Shown piece after piece: positions 55,997 to 64,000 of a DNA stretch of 64,000 nt; within the stretch, counting starts at the first letter, position 1, and each line of letters starts with the position of its first letter. This stretch comes from Siphonodentalium dalli (taxonomy: Eukaryota > Mollusca > Scaphopoda > Gadilida > Siphonodentaliidae). The translations under genes and the position numbers were made by a program. The stretch spans positions 18,365,326 through 18,429,325 of the forward strand of contig CP136069.1 of assembly GCA_032622095.1 (NCBI GenBank), written 5' to 3'. The notes under the pieces are model-generated. The model saw nothing but the letters and a program-made list of their open reading frames with translations. It searched no databases and had not been told where the DNA came from.

Positions 55997-56469
55997 CACA
56001 GGGCCCTTCTGTTGGGTAAAGGGTTAAACTTTTTAAGTCTGACAGTGCAAAGGTCACCAAGCTGCCAGCTCTGCCAGACAAACCTTATCGTCCATGTGAT
56101 TCAGTTATTTCATTATATTGATGAATTCATATGCGGAAATGACCGAGGTGTAACGACCGAGGTGTAACCACGTTTATTATTTATATCTACCTGTCGAGCC
56201 ATTAAATTTAATTTGTCATTGGCTGTAATGAACTGAGAAAGTATGTTAAGATTGACATCCTTAAAGTGGTGTGAAACACTCCAGTGGGGTGATCAAATAG
56301 TAATGGAGAATAATCTTGCTCAAACTTAGTTATGTTCACAAATATGTTATCCAAATTGACAACACACATCGTCATTCTAATATATTAATTGATTGCGGTG
56401 ACTCACGATGACGATAGATGCGTCCCGAATTCAATTCAGTTGTATACATAAATACAATGTATATATATA

Positions 56470-56681
56470 CAGTAATGCCCAAAGAAACCGACCACACAAC
56501 CACAGCAGAACCATGGGCAACCCCTCAGGACCCAGTCGGAAATATGGCCCGCCACCATCCATCGGAAAGCTCTCGGCGATAGCTTTCCTATGAATGGCAA
56601 CAAGCCACACCCCGACCAAATCCCGAAAAACCACCCACCATCCCGCCCCGGTCAGGTGGTCAATCACTTTGGGAATCACTG
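56470..56681. mobile_element. Tc1/mariner-type MITE, 212 bp
   Basis: The ends CAGTAATGCCCAAAG and CTTTGGGAATCACTG lie between TA dinucleotides (56468-56469, 56682-56683). Further inner arms are 'gaccacacaaccac' and 'ggtggtcaatc'. Related by its ends to 36395-36537. Confidence 0.78.
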
Positions 56682-56730
56682 TATGGTCATTACAGGTATA
56701 CATGTAGAAATGGGGTGCTGGTAGTAAGCC

Positions 56731-57615
56731 TCAGGGGGACCTAAATATCTCAAGGACCTTCCTAATAAATACTGACAAGTTTTTAACTGTCTTATGATTT
56801 CGGGAGTTTTTGGGAGTGTTTGGTCTCTGATAGAAGTAGGGTTTTAGATATTTTATTCTTAATTCGCTAAGTTCCCTACACTTCAGTACCATGTGATATT
56901 CATCGTCGATTTCGAGATTACATAGAATGCAGATTCTGTCGGAATAATCGGTATTCGTCCAAGCACCGAGTTCTATAGGGAGTTTGTGGTTTCTAGTGCG
57001 GAAAGCTAAACTGTTTTGAACTGCTATATTGTCATCAAGAGATAGGTAATTCTCTCGTTCAAAATTTGAATTTATAATCCGATAAAATGAGAATTTGCTT
57101 GATTTCGATATTGTTGCCCACCATTCTTGAATGTATATGTCACGTAGCATACCGGAAGTTGTGCTATTGAAGCTTTTCAAGCTTGGTACGTGTTGGTTGG
57201 TCCAGACACTACTCATACCTAGGCAGTTAAGGGTGTCCCGTATATCAATAATCAGTGAATTATTAAAAACATTATCACAATATAAATAATACATAGCATA
57301 ATACAAAATAAGAGGCAATCTATTGGTTGGCATGCAGATAAGCTTAGCCCAATACGAGAGGGAACGGGTTTTGATTCTCACGGTTATGGGGCATATTCCT
57401 AGTTCCCCATAAACAAAAGCATTGGGTGTTGATTTTTTCATTTTTAGGGAGAATTTCAAAAACCACAATTCAAGTTTTTCAAAGCATGTTAGGTTTTCAA
57501 AACCCCACACCTCAGCTCCGTATGTCATAATTGGTATGATCGATATTTCATAGATCTCCAAGATGCTTTGTACAGAGAGTTTATGACAACGGGCTTTGTT
57601 GAGTAATGCGTACAT
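56731..57615 (-). pseudogene. LINE-3W RT C-terminal fragment, 294 residues
   Basis: An open frame that starts within the RT thumb (...ILEIYEISIIPIMTYGAEVWGF...) and ends after the C-terminal finger CILCNLEIDDEYHMVLKC (C-x2-C-x(9)-H-x4-C) and ...KNLSVFIRKVLEIFRSP. The polymerase core and endonuclease are missing, lost by 5' truncation at 57653. The sequence is close in type to the fragment at 46070-46807 but is a different copy. Non-functional alone. Confidence 0.85.
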
Positions 57616-57945
57616 CGCCGTTTTTGCGGAATGGCATCTCAGATTCCTTTCCAGAATCGACGAGCAAATATTTACAATTGAGCTGTTTACTATGCAGTTG
57701 CACGGTCAATTTGTTTGATATTTTCGGCGATGTTAGTAGAATGCAACATTTCTCCAGTTGTCATAGCTCCTGAGTACTAACTCATCAGTATCACGCACCC
57801 GAAAAAGTCCATACTATGTCTTTAAATCCCATTGTAACAATATCTGGCATGTAGTGTGTATTTATATGGGGTTTCCTATTTGAGTATACTCCGTCTGTCC
57901 TATTTGAAACTTGGTACATGTCTATAGAAGTAGAACATTCTTTAA

Positions 57946-58639
57946 AGGTGATTTGAAACACTCCGCTGGTGTGCACAGTGAATGAAGCAAATATTTTAAA
58001 GAACTTTGTGTCAAAATTTCAAGCAGCACGTAATTCGTTCATAACAATGATGCTGTTTCTACCTATTTGGATATTAAAGGTACTCAATCCGTAAAGAGGG
58101 TCCCCATCTCAACAGATTCCAACAACAACAATCCGATCAGAGGGTCATATATTACTATTTCTTTGGCTTTGGGGGTAAAAAATATTTGATTCGAGTCGAG
58201 GAACCCATCAAACAAAGCTCAGAGTTATTAGATATTGATTTTTGAAATTTGTTAATTTCTCGAGATGAGTACTAATAATTGCCGTCAATTTTGAAACCTG
58301 CTCGAGATGATTACACCAAAACTCTATTCAAACAGACAAGGATGGATAACTCTAAAATCATGTGGTAATAATCACGCAATTTTGAGTACGTACTGGGCCA
58401 GAAAGAATTCCCGATAATGAAAAATAATAGATTTCTAAAATCGATATCTAACAAATCTGAGCTTTGATGGGTGACTTCCTCGACTCGAATCAAATATTTT
58501 TGACCCCCGAAGCCATTGAAATAGTAATTGAGATGAGTTTTATCGGATTGAGTACCTTTAAATGTATGCAAATTACTAATTTTGGTGTGATTATTTACTA
58601 TTCCGTTCTGAACACATCAGCGGAGTGTTTCGTGTTGCT
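57946..58639. mobile_element. AGGTGATTTGAAACACTCC-type MITE carrying a nested MITE
   Basis: TTAA at 57942-57945 and 58640-58643. The ends are AGGTGATTTGAAACACTCCG and the complementary CGGAGTGTTTCGTGTTGCT. The interior is almost entirely the nested element 58078-58557. The left end resembles the start of Rep-A (TTAAAGTGGTGTGAAACACT), suggesting kinship. Confidence 0.78.
58078..58557. mobile_element. AGGTACTC-type MITE, copy 2, nested
   Basis: TTAA flanks 58074-58077 and 58558-58561. The ends are AGGTACTCAATCCG and CGGATTGAGTACCT. Internal arms include 'ttgattcgagtcgaggaa' against 'ttcctcgactcgaatcaaa'. Related to 18248-18711. Confidence 0.85.
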
Positions 58640-58847
58640 TTAACAGGGCGAAGTGCAGATGGACTCAGAAATACACAACATAACACAACTAAGCCAACAT
58701 GATCGACCGCCCCAGATTCTTTGTATATTTGTAAACCACAATATATCATAGAAACAAATATATACCAACGGTATTGGTTATCAAGGACACAATTTTCAAA
58801 AGGAATCAGTGCACATACTGTAACATTGGAATAGCCTCTCTACCGAC

Positions 58848-59145
58848 ATCCATTGGCGCGGGCTACAGGTCGTACTGTTCGTCTGATCATGATGAAATTT
58901 GTCATGGATGTTAATATTTACATGTAGATGGGAACGAGTGATTTTGGGGTCGTTCGGCCAAAAAAACATGGCCCCCAGCAGCCATCTTGGATTTTACTCT
59001 TTGTATGACTAAATCCTTTAGCACGGTCTACAGGTCGTATCTTTAGTCTGATCATCATGAAATTTGTCATGGCTGTTGAAATTGGAATGTAGATGGGAAC
59101 GAGTCATTTTGGGGTCATTCGGACAAAAAACATGTCCGCCAGAAT
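58848..59145 (+). repeat. Repeat C, two ~165-bp tandem units
   Basis: Both units contain 'gtctgatcatgatgaaattt', 'gatgggaacgagt' and 'tttggggtcgttcgg'. The unit also occurs at 34275-34500. Confidence 0.75.
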
Positions 59146-59260
59146 AAAGTGGTGACTCTCCTTATAGCGAAATATTTCTCGTTAGTTTAACGGCGATTTC
59201 TTCGGGACGATTGGCGGAATGTTTGTTTGTACTTTTGCGTATTTCAGATGTCGTGTTTTA

Positions 59261-59528
59261 CGAAATGTAGAGGGGTAATGTCGCAAGAGCTATACTCGAC
59301 CTTCACCTCAGAATTTGCAGTCACGTTATATTCAACTAATTAACGGGTCTTTTTCGGGTAGTTTATAGAACACCAAAGTGGGTGGAACATCTTGATATAT
59401 AAGCCAAATTGCACATGTGGGTGGAATGGAGTCGATTTGAGACTATAGATGCGCGCTCTACGAGTATACCATTTATCGAGGTCAAGGACGAGTATAGCTC
59501 TTGCGACATTACCCCGCTACCTTTACGA
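59261..59528. mobile_element. Inverted-repeat element with GGGGTAATGTCGCAAGAGCT ends
   Basis: The arms 'aggggtaatgtcgcaagagc' and 'tatactcg' (59270-59299) pair with the right arm ending 'cttgcgacattacccc' (59515). The pairing extends weakly to 'cgaaatgtag' and 'ctacctttacg'. About 270 bp. The frame at 59409-59597 crosses the arm. Confidence 0.8.
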
Positions 59529-59800
59529 AAGTGTACATCGGTTATTGTTGAATTTTTCGTCGATAATAGTTTAATGATACATTCTTCAAGTGGCTGAATC
59601 GTAAACTATGAGTTTGAAGTGTGAAATAAGCACATACCATGCCTTTAAATATTCCAGGTCCGATTTACCAGCAAAATAATCAGATCTTAAGCCAATTTAC
59701 AGCTTAGCAGGCAACAGAAAATTGAAAACCACTTGCAATCATCATCATTCGCATGACACAAGCATCGCGAACATATATATTGTATACACAAAGGTATAGA

Positions 59801-60310
59801 TCATGTGATGAATCTCTGCTCTATACATGTAGCTTACGCCCGTAGAAATCATACTCCGCCATGCAGTACGAAATCTGAGAACTTTTTGAAGTTGTGACAG
59901 GAAAGTTTATAACATTGAAAAAGTGCAGGTAATATATTTCTCACTTATTATTTGTGTCCATAATAATATTATGTATTGCACTGTATGTGAGGATCTCAAG
60001 TACTCTCAACTTGAAATTGTACTTTGTGAGAGGTTTTGATTTGCGTCGCTAACAATTAATTCAATGTTTTGTTGTGACGTCGGCTCACAAAAACTTGAAA
60101 AAAAGCATGCATCTTAAGCTGGCACCACTCTCTACTGTGAAGTATAATATTGAGGAACAAGTATTAACAAAGAAATCTATTCCATGCCGTTTTTTCAATG
60201 TTATAAAGTTCCCAGTCAGAAGGGGCATGCATGCCATTAAAAAGTTCCAAGTTATTGTACTTGTGGAATATGATCTCTACGGGCGTAAGTTAGAGTAGAG
60301 ATTCATGACA

Positions 60311-60316
<6 letters not shown>
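59801..60316. mobile_element. TCATGTCATGAATCTC-type element, copy 2
   Basis: The left end 'gatcatgtgatgaatctctg' pairs with 'agagattcatgacatgatat' on the right. Internal 'acttacgcccgtagag'-type arms also pair ('cttacgcccgtagaaatcat' against 'atgatctctacgggcgtaag'). Related to 36780-37145. Abuts the (AT)n tract. Confidence 0.68.

Positions 60317-60381
<65 letters not shown>
60313..60381. repeat. (AT)n microsatellite, ~69 bp
   Basis: Uninterrupted AT dinucleotides starting directly at the end of the preceding element. Confidence 0.97.
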
Positions 60382-60382
<1 letters not shown>

Positions 60383-60959
60383 TACAAAGGTATCCATCCA
60401 TATTACGTTGAAACGAGCACAAATGATCATGCTTAAGAACGCTCTTTATTATCAACCGCTGTGGGGAAACGAAATCAAGGACGATCGTCTCAATTTAAAT
60501 TCAAGACGTGTTAAAATTTCCTCTTCTGCTCTGAACGTCGATATCTGATCATCAAAACATTCTGATGGTCCATGAATATAGGATCTAATTAGTTCCTGGC
60601 AGAAAAAAATGTACCTATAAAATGTATCTTTATGTTTCCAAATCACATCTGGCATCTTTGATTATATGTTATTCACGTTCAGAATATAGCATCCCCTGAC
60701 ATCTACGAGGATTCGGTGGTATCAGAGTGAGTAGACTCACTCCTGGTCACATGGTCCTGCTTAATGCGCTATGATGCTGTGGGTCCTGCTGAATTGATAT
60801 GATGCTGTTTGGGGAAACTGGTTAAGGGAAAGTACCGTTATTTTTTCTGCAGTTGTGATGTTCACGGGGTCGGATAATCTGAACATATGTCCGAGGAAAG
60901 CCAGTGTGTATCAAATATTCAAAAACATATATACTGCGAAATATTTTAATACTGGTTAA

Positions 60960-61440
60960 CCCTTTCAGCGCCAAGTCCGATTTTTGTATCAACCCATATA
61001 CCCTGTGCCAATGCATTATCTTATATATACGAGTCGACCATAGGTCGCCTCGCATATATAAGAGAATGCATTGGCCTAACAATTTTTCATCATTTGTTAT
61101 TATTTTTTACAATTTGTTACAATTTTAATAATTTTTTCTTATATTCTACTCTCTTTCAGTGCCAGACTTATTTTGTAGGTTTAGTGCCAGGGAATCTTAC
61201 GTTTTTCATGGGCATCAAAATTATTACTATGAATATTTGGCGATAGTTTTGAGTTATAACATGCCCTTAAGGTTTTAACCAGTTTGTTTTTAAATTCGCT
61301 ATAGCATGCTTAAGCATACCCAAAAAAAATTCAACCCCAAAAAAAAAAAAACTAAAAGAAAAGAAAAGAAAAACATTTTAGGGCCGATTTTACAGACCGT
61401 AAATTAGGGCCGATGAGATCGGCCCCTGGCACTGAAAGGG
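60960..61440. mobile_element. CCCTTTCAGYGCC-type piggyBac-like MITE, copy 2
   Basis: Perfect TTAA flanks (60956-60959, 61441-61444), ends CCCTTTCAGCGCCAAGTCC and GGCCCCTGGCACTGAAAGGG, 481 bp. One 67-bp palindrome at 61008-61074. The right half matches the left half of 39338-39814 in reverse, including 'gctatagcatgcttaagcat'. Confidence 0.9.
61008..61074 (+). repeat. 67-bp near-palindrome
   Basis: Forward copy with two private changes in the left arm ('cattatctt', 'atacgag'). Confidence 0.9.
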
Positions 61441-61929
61441 TTAATTGTATTTTAGTTGTTTCAAATCTACTATTATCAAGATGGCTGTTCACGTCGTTTG
61501 CAGCACCACCGCAGCCATTATTATTTTTTCCAAAATTATATGTTCTTATAGACGCTGGCTAATTTTCAAATCGCTCGAATTAGCCAAACACCGCGATAAT
61601 TATAACTCTAAAAAAAATAACGGTACTTTTTCGTAATGGCATCATTTTGTGCTACCAGCATCATAGCAGGACCACCGACATCATAGAAGATAATCAAGAC
61701 CACTTGACCTGGTCAATTGACCAGGGATGAGACTCTCCAGTCCAGGACAATTATGTTGGTCAGTGCATCGGAACTAATTAACACAGAATTCACTATATAA
61801 ATTAGTATAGTAACAAGACGATTTGTTTAAATGGACATGGCTCATTCGACCTTCCAAATTTTGTCCACGTAATTTAGAAAGAGGTTTAAGATAGGTTAAC
61901 AAATACATGAACTATTGACATACCAGCTT

Positions 61930-62190
61930 CATGTGCTCTGAATGTCACAGCCATTATCCAGCTGTTTTTAATTTTTCGCACAGAAGTGGAAAAAAACGCT
62001 GTTTAGTTCCATCATATCAGGAATAGACTAACACGGAACGCACTTTTCTTTTCGATGCCGTATACATGGCTGTTGTTTGTTTGGGACCCAAACACATTCT
62101 TCAAAATTGCATTTGTTATGACTTCAATGCGTCTTTCTGCATAATTTATACTGACCAGCATAGAAAGGTAGTTTAAGTATTAATCGACGT
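61930..62190 (+). repeat. Interspersed repeat related to 22620-22900
   Basis: Order-conserved landmarks 'gctctgaatgtcacagccat', 'aaacgctgtttagttccatc', 'atatcaggaa' and 'acttcaatgcgtctttc'. Ends at a G10 tract (62205). Confidence 0.55.
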
Positions 62191-62414
62191 ATATTTTTAT
62201 GCCCGGGGGGGGGGGGTGCAAAAGCTAATATTACGAGGTGTATTTTGGCGCCATGTGGCTTTAACCCTTTACCCAACAAAACGGCCAAAAACGCCCAAAT
62301 AAAGCTTCAACAGCCTAAAATATCTTCGGTCTGTCTCAATAACACCATACAAATATGGATATCATTGGAACCGGTTCATTGACCACATTGTGATGGTTAC
62401 AGTTATGCCCTGTG

Positions 62415-62481
62415 CCAATGCATTCTCTTATATATGCGAGTCGACCATAGGTCGCCTCGCATATATAAGAGAATGCATTGG
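62415..62481 (+). repeat. 67-bp near-palindrome
   Basis: Forward copy, same centre as 55782-55848. Confidence 0.92.
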
Positions 62482-62563
62482 CCTAAACAAATCTTTTTTT
62501 AACACTTTTTACCATTTTTTCTTACATTCTTTGACAATTTTATCATTTTTAATATGTGTTTAG

Positions 62564-62630
62564 CCAATGCATTCTCTTATATATGCGAGGCGACCTATGG
62601 TCGACTCGCATATATAAGAGAATGCATTGG
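62564..62630 (-). repeat. 67-bp near-palindrome
   Basis: Reverse copy, same centre as 55930-55996. Confidence 0.92.
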
Positions 62631-62661
62631 CACAGGGCCGTTCTGTTGGGTAAAGGGTTAA

Positions 62662-63535
62662 ACCTGTTGGATTTTGATATTTCTCTTACCTCGTGTTTTA
62701 TTCTATCTGGGTGTTTTTGGTTGAGGATGTTGAACAGCTCACATTGGTAACATGGTCCGTGCCACTGACAAAGCGTCAAGTCTAAACACAAGCATGTTAT
62801 TATAGAGATCCCAACAAGAAAAGTCCATGAACACAACATCGTGAAAGAATATGGACAACAAATCCGAACAGTTTGAACTACACGGTATCAAACCAACGTC
62901 ATCCACACAGTGTCATATTAAACCACAAAAAAACAGGTATTGCGAGAAAAGTCCATTATTGAATTGCAGCAGATCACGTTCTGGTCAAACAGATTCTCAA
63001 ATTGACTACATTTGTCATCTGTGGCACTAACGGAATTATCACCACGCTGGGAGTAAAGATAGTCGATGTTCTGGATATAACGGTGTACTCGATCGGTCGA
63101 TTCCGATATGCTCAGGTGAGTGTGAGAACGCGCCCGCGATGTGTTCGATATTGCTGATGGATCTCTTCTCAATGGACAGAGACAAACCGATCACAGAGGA
63201 TTCATATATTTAACAGAGACAAACCGATCATTGAGGAGTCATATATTTAACTCTATCGCTTCTGCGTAGTTCTGTGTTTGTTGATTATCTCGCAACATTA
63301 ATAAAATATTGTCAGTTGCTGACATATGGCAACATTACCAACCACGGATTCTTTGATTCCGTTCTGCTCGTGACGTGTCTGCTCACCTGACGCGATGCGT
63401 AAAATCAATCGGAAAACGTTGAAGGCTGAACATATTGAGCGCTTCGGCGATGCTCTGTTCGATGACGAGAAATCAGCGGGCAGTAACCACTTACGCACTT
63501 ACAGACGCTTCAAGATTAAGTATAAATTAGAGATA
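62662..63535. other. No supported feature
   Basis: A duplicated 'acagagacaaaccgatca' plus 'gaggattcatatattta' at about 63177 and 63213. The short minus-strand frames (62918-63172, 63298-63498) have no recognisable motif. Confidence 0.35.
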
Positions 63536-63900
63536 TGTGACCCGCCATATCAAATCCAGTCGTAAGTCGGGATTTTTTTACCCTGTGCCAATGCATTCTC
63601 TTATATATGCGAGTCGACCATAGGTCGCCTCGCATATATAAGAGAATGCATTGGCCTAACAATTTTTTACAATTTTAATAATTTTGTCTTGTATTCTTTA
63701 ACAATTTTATAATTTCACCCATACAGAGCCCCAGACAAGCATGAACAGACGACACTCTTCTATATGCTTCTATATGTATGTGGGGCTCCCTGCAGGGTAA
63801 TGGATGCTTTTTCATTTTATGTCTTAAAAATTGTAAGAAACATTTATTTTAAAAAATGATAAAAAATGGTTAGGCCATGGATTTGATATGGTGGGTCACA
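63536..63900. mobile_element. TGTGACCC-type MITE, copy 2, one palindrome deleted
   Basis: TA flanks (63534-63535, 63901-63902), ends TGTGACCCGCCATATC and GATATGGTGGGTCACA. The interior is the reverse complement of 41414-41873. One palindrome is intact (63588-63654). At the right, 'gttaggcc' jumps straight to 'atggatttgatatgg', so the second palindrome and the rest of the inverted end are missing. Confidence 0.85.
63588..63654 (+). repeat. 67-bp near-palindrome
   Basis: Forward copy, identical in its centre to 55782-55848. Confidence 0.92.
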
Positions 63901-64000
63901 TATATCTATTGTAGTGTAGCTGAAGCAAGGTTGAGTTTCACTGGATTAATTAACCCTTCCATAACTGTAGCTTCCTGAATATCATGTGTCCATGCGTGAT

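Larger units (their letters stand above)
55632..56023. mobile_element. CCCTTTACCCAACA-type piggyBac-like MITE, copy 1
   Basis: TTAA at 55628-55631 and 56024-56027 flank a 392-bp element with ends CCCTTTACCCAACA and TGTTGGGTAAAGGG. It carries two 67-bp palindromes (55782-55848, 55930-55996), head to head, joined to CCCTGTG outward, and 'aaaccggccaaaaccggcca' near the left end. The paralogous empty site at 50033 proves both boundaries and the TTAA duplication. No coding capacity. Confidence 0.95.
53963..56230 (+). repeat. 1.85-kb duplicated segment, copy 2 (MITE-filled)
   Basis: Same as 48375-50221 with few substitutions, a longer G-run ending 'gggagtttcc', a 12-bp internal duplication 'cgaccgaggtgt', and the 392-bp MITE 55632-56023 at the TTAA. 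After 'cattggctgtaat' it continues into unique sequence and then Rep-A. Confidence 0.92.
56431..57653 (-). mobile_element. LINE-3W: 5'-truncated LINE fragment in Rep-A
   Basis: About 1223 bp between GAAT (56427-56430) and GAAT (57654-57657), a short possible target duplication. The minus-strand 3' end is 'gtatacaactgaattgaa'. A Tc1/mariner-type MITE sits in its 3' UTR at 56470-56681. Confidence 0.75.
56261..57830 (+). repeat. Rep-A, split by LINE-3W
   Basis: The left part at 56261-56430 begins TTAAAGTGGTGTGAAACACT and ends 'gcgtcccgaat'. The right part, from 57654 ('gaatcgacgagcaaatattt') to about 57830 ('tatgtctttaaat'), resumes the consensus read at 5085-5445. Confidence 0.7.
60826..61633. 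mobile_element. AAAGTACCGTTATTTTTT-type element hosting a MITE
   Basis: The left end 'gggaaagtaccgttattttt' follows a TTAA at 60822-60825. The right end is 'aaaaataacggtactttttc'. The central half is the nested element 60960-61440. The right flank has no clean TTAA, so the boundary is tentative. Confidence 0.6.
62266..62657. mobile_element. CCCTTTACCCAACA-type piggyBac-like MITE, copy 2
   Basis: Same length (392 bp) and nearly the same sequence as 55632-56023, with TTAA at 62262-62265 and 62658-62661. Carries palindromes 62415-62481 and 62564-62630. High similarity of the two copies implies recent movement. Confidence 0.93.

Noticed and set aside
48375-56230. Duplicated 1.85-kb segments as long terminal repeats of an LTR retrotransposon
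   Set aside because: The interior encodes a non-LTR RT in the minus orientation with an endonuclease of the APE type. No gag, protease, integrase or TG...CA ends.

Overview
This is AT-rich animal (metazoan) DNA that behaves as repeat-dense intergenic or intronic sequence. No host cellular gene could be recognised. The only proteins that can be named are those of non-LTR retrotransposons (LINEs). Short tandem units written around phrases such as 'aaagggccgtaactcatg' and strings of 'cggacggacggacagac', together with the abundance of tiny foldback elements, are what I would expect of a marine lophotrochozoan, most likely a bivalve mollusc. That taxonomic guess is inference, not proof.

Layout. 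(1) 0-9.3 kb: small inverted-repeat elements (MITEs), two copies of a duplicated block carrying a 27-bp minisatellite, other minisatellites and long hairpins. (2) 10-12.8 kb: a second hAT-like MITE, a direct duplication and a GCGC-rich foldback. (3) 12.86-17.51 kb: a near full-length but frameshifted LINE on the minus strand, bounded by a 10-bp target duplication. Its ORF opens with a hydrophobic segment followed by a 2A-like GDIEKNPGP motif. (4) 17.8-36.5 kb: nested MITEs with TTAA or TA flanks, AAGAACC-rich clusters, long hairpins and a CACGTG-bearing 30-bp minisatellite at 33.4-34.1 kb. (5) 37.4-38.9 kb: a complete 263-bp TTAA-flanked MITE that runs directly into about 19 tandem copies of its own 68-bp end. 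(6) 39.3-48.1 kb: MITEs that share a 67-bp near-palindrome, double-palindrome elements and a LINE 3' fragment. (7) 48.4-56.2 kb: two nearly identical copies of a ~1.85-kb segment flanking a 5'-truncated LINE with an 818-residue RT frame. One copy is filled, and the other still empty, at a TTAA site holding a 392-bp MITE. (8) 56.2-64 kb: a third LINE fragment inside the same host repeat as the first LINE, nested MITEs, an (AT)n tract and further 67-bp palindrome elements.

How it works together. LINEs could supply reverse transcriptase and endonuclease. Every DNA transposon here appears non-autonomous: only termini and foldback interiors are present and no transposase was recognised. Many have TTAA flanks and CCCTTT-type ends, pointing to piggyBac-like mobilisation in trans. 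The most striking signal is modularity. One 67-bp palindrome, always carrying the same single mismatch, sits inside three unrelated terminal-repeat families, alone or as an inverted pair. Other internal modules are also shared between elements with different ends. All boundaries were read by eye and most are good to a few bases.
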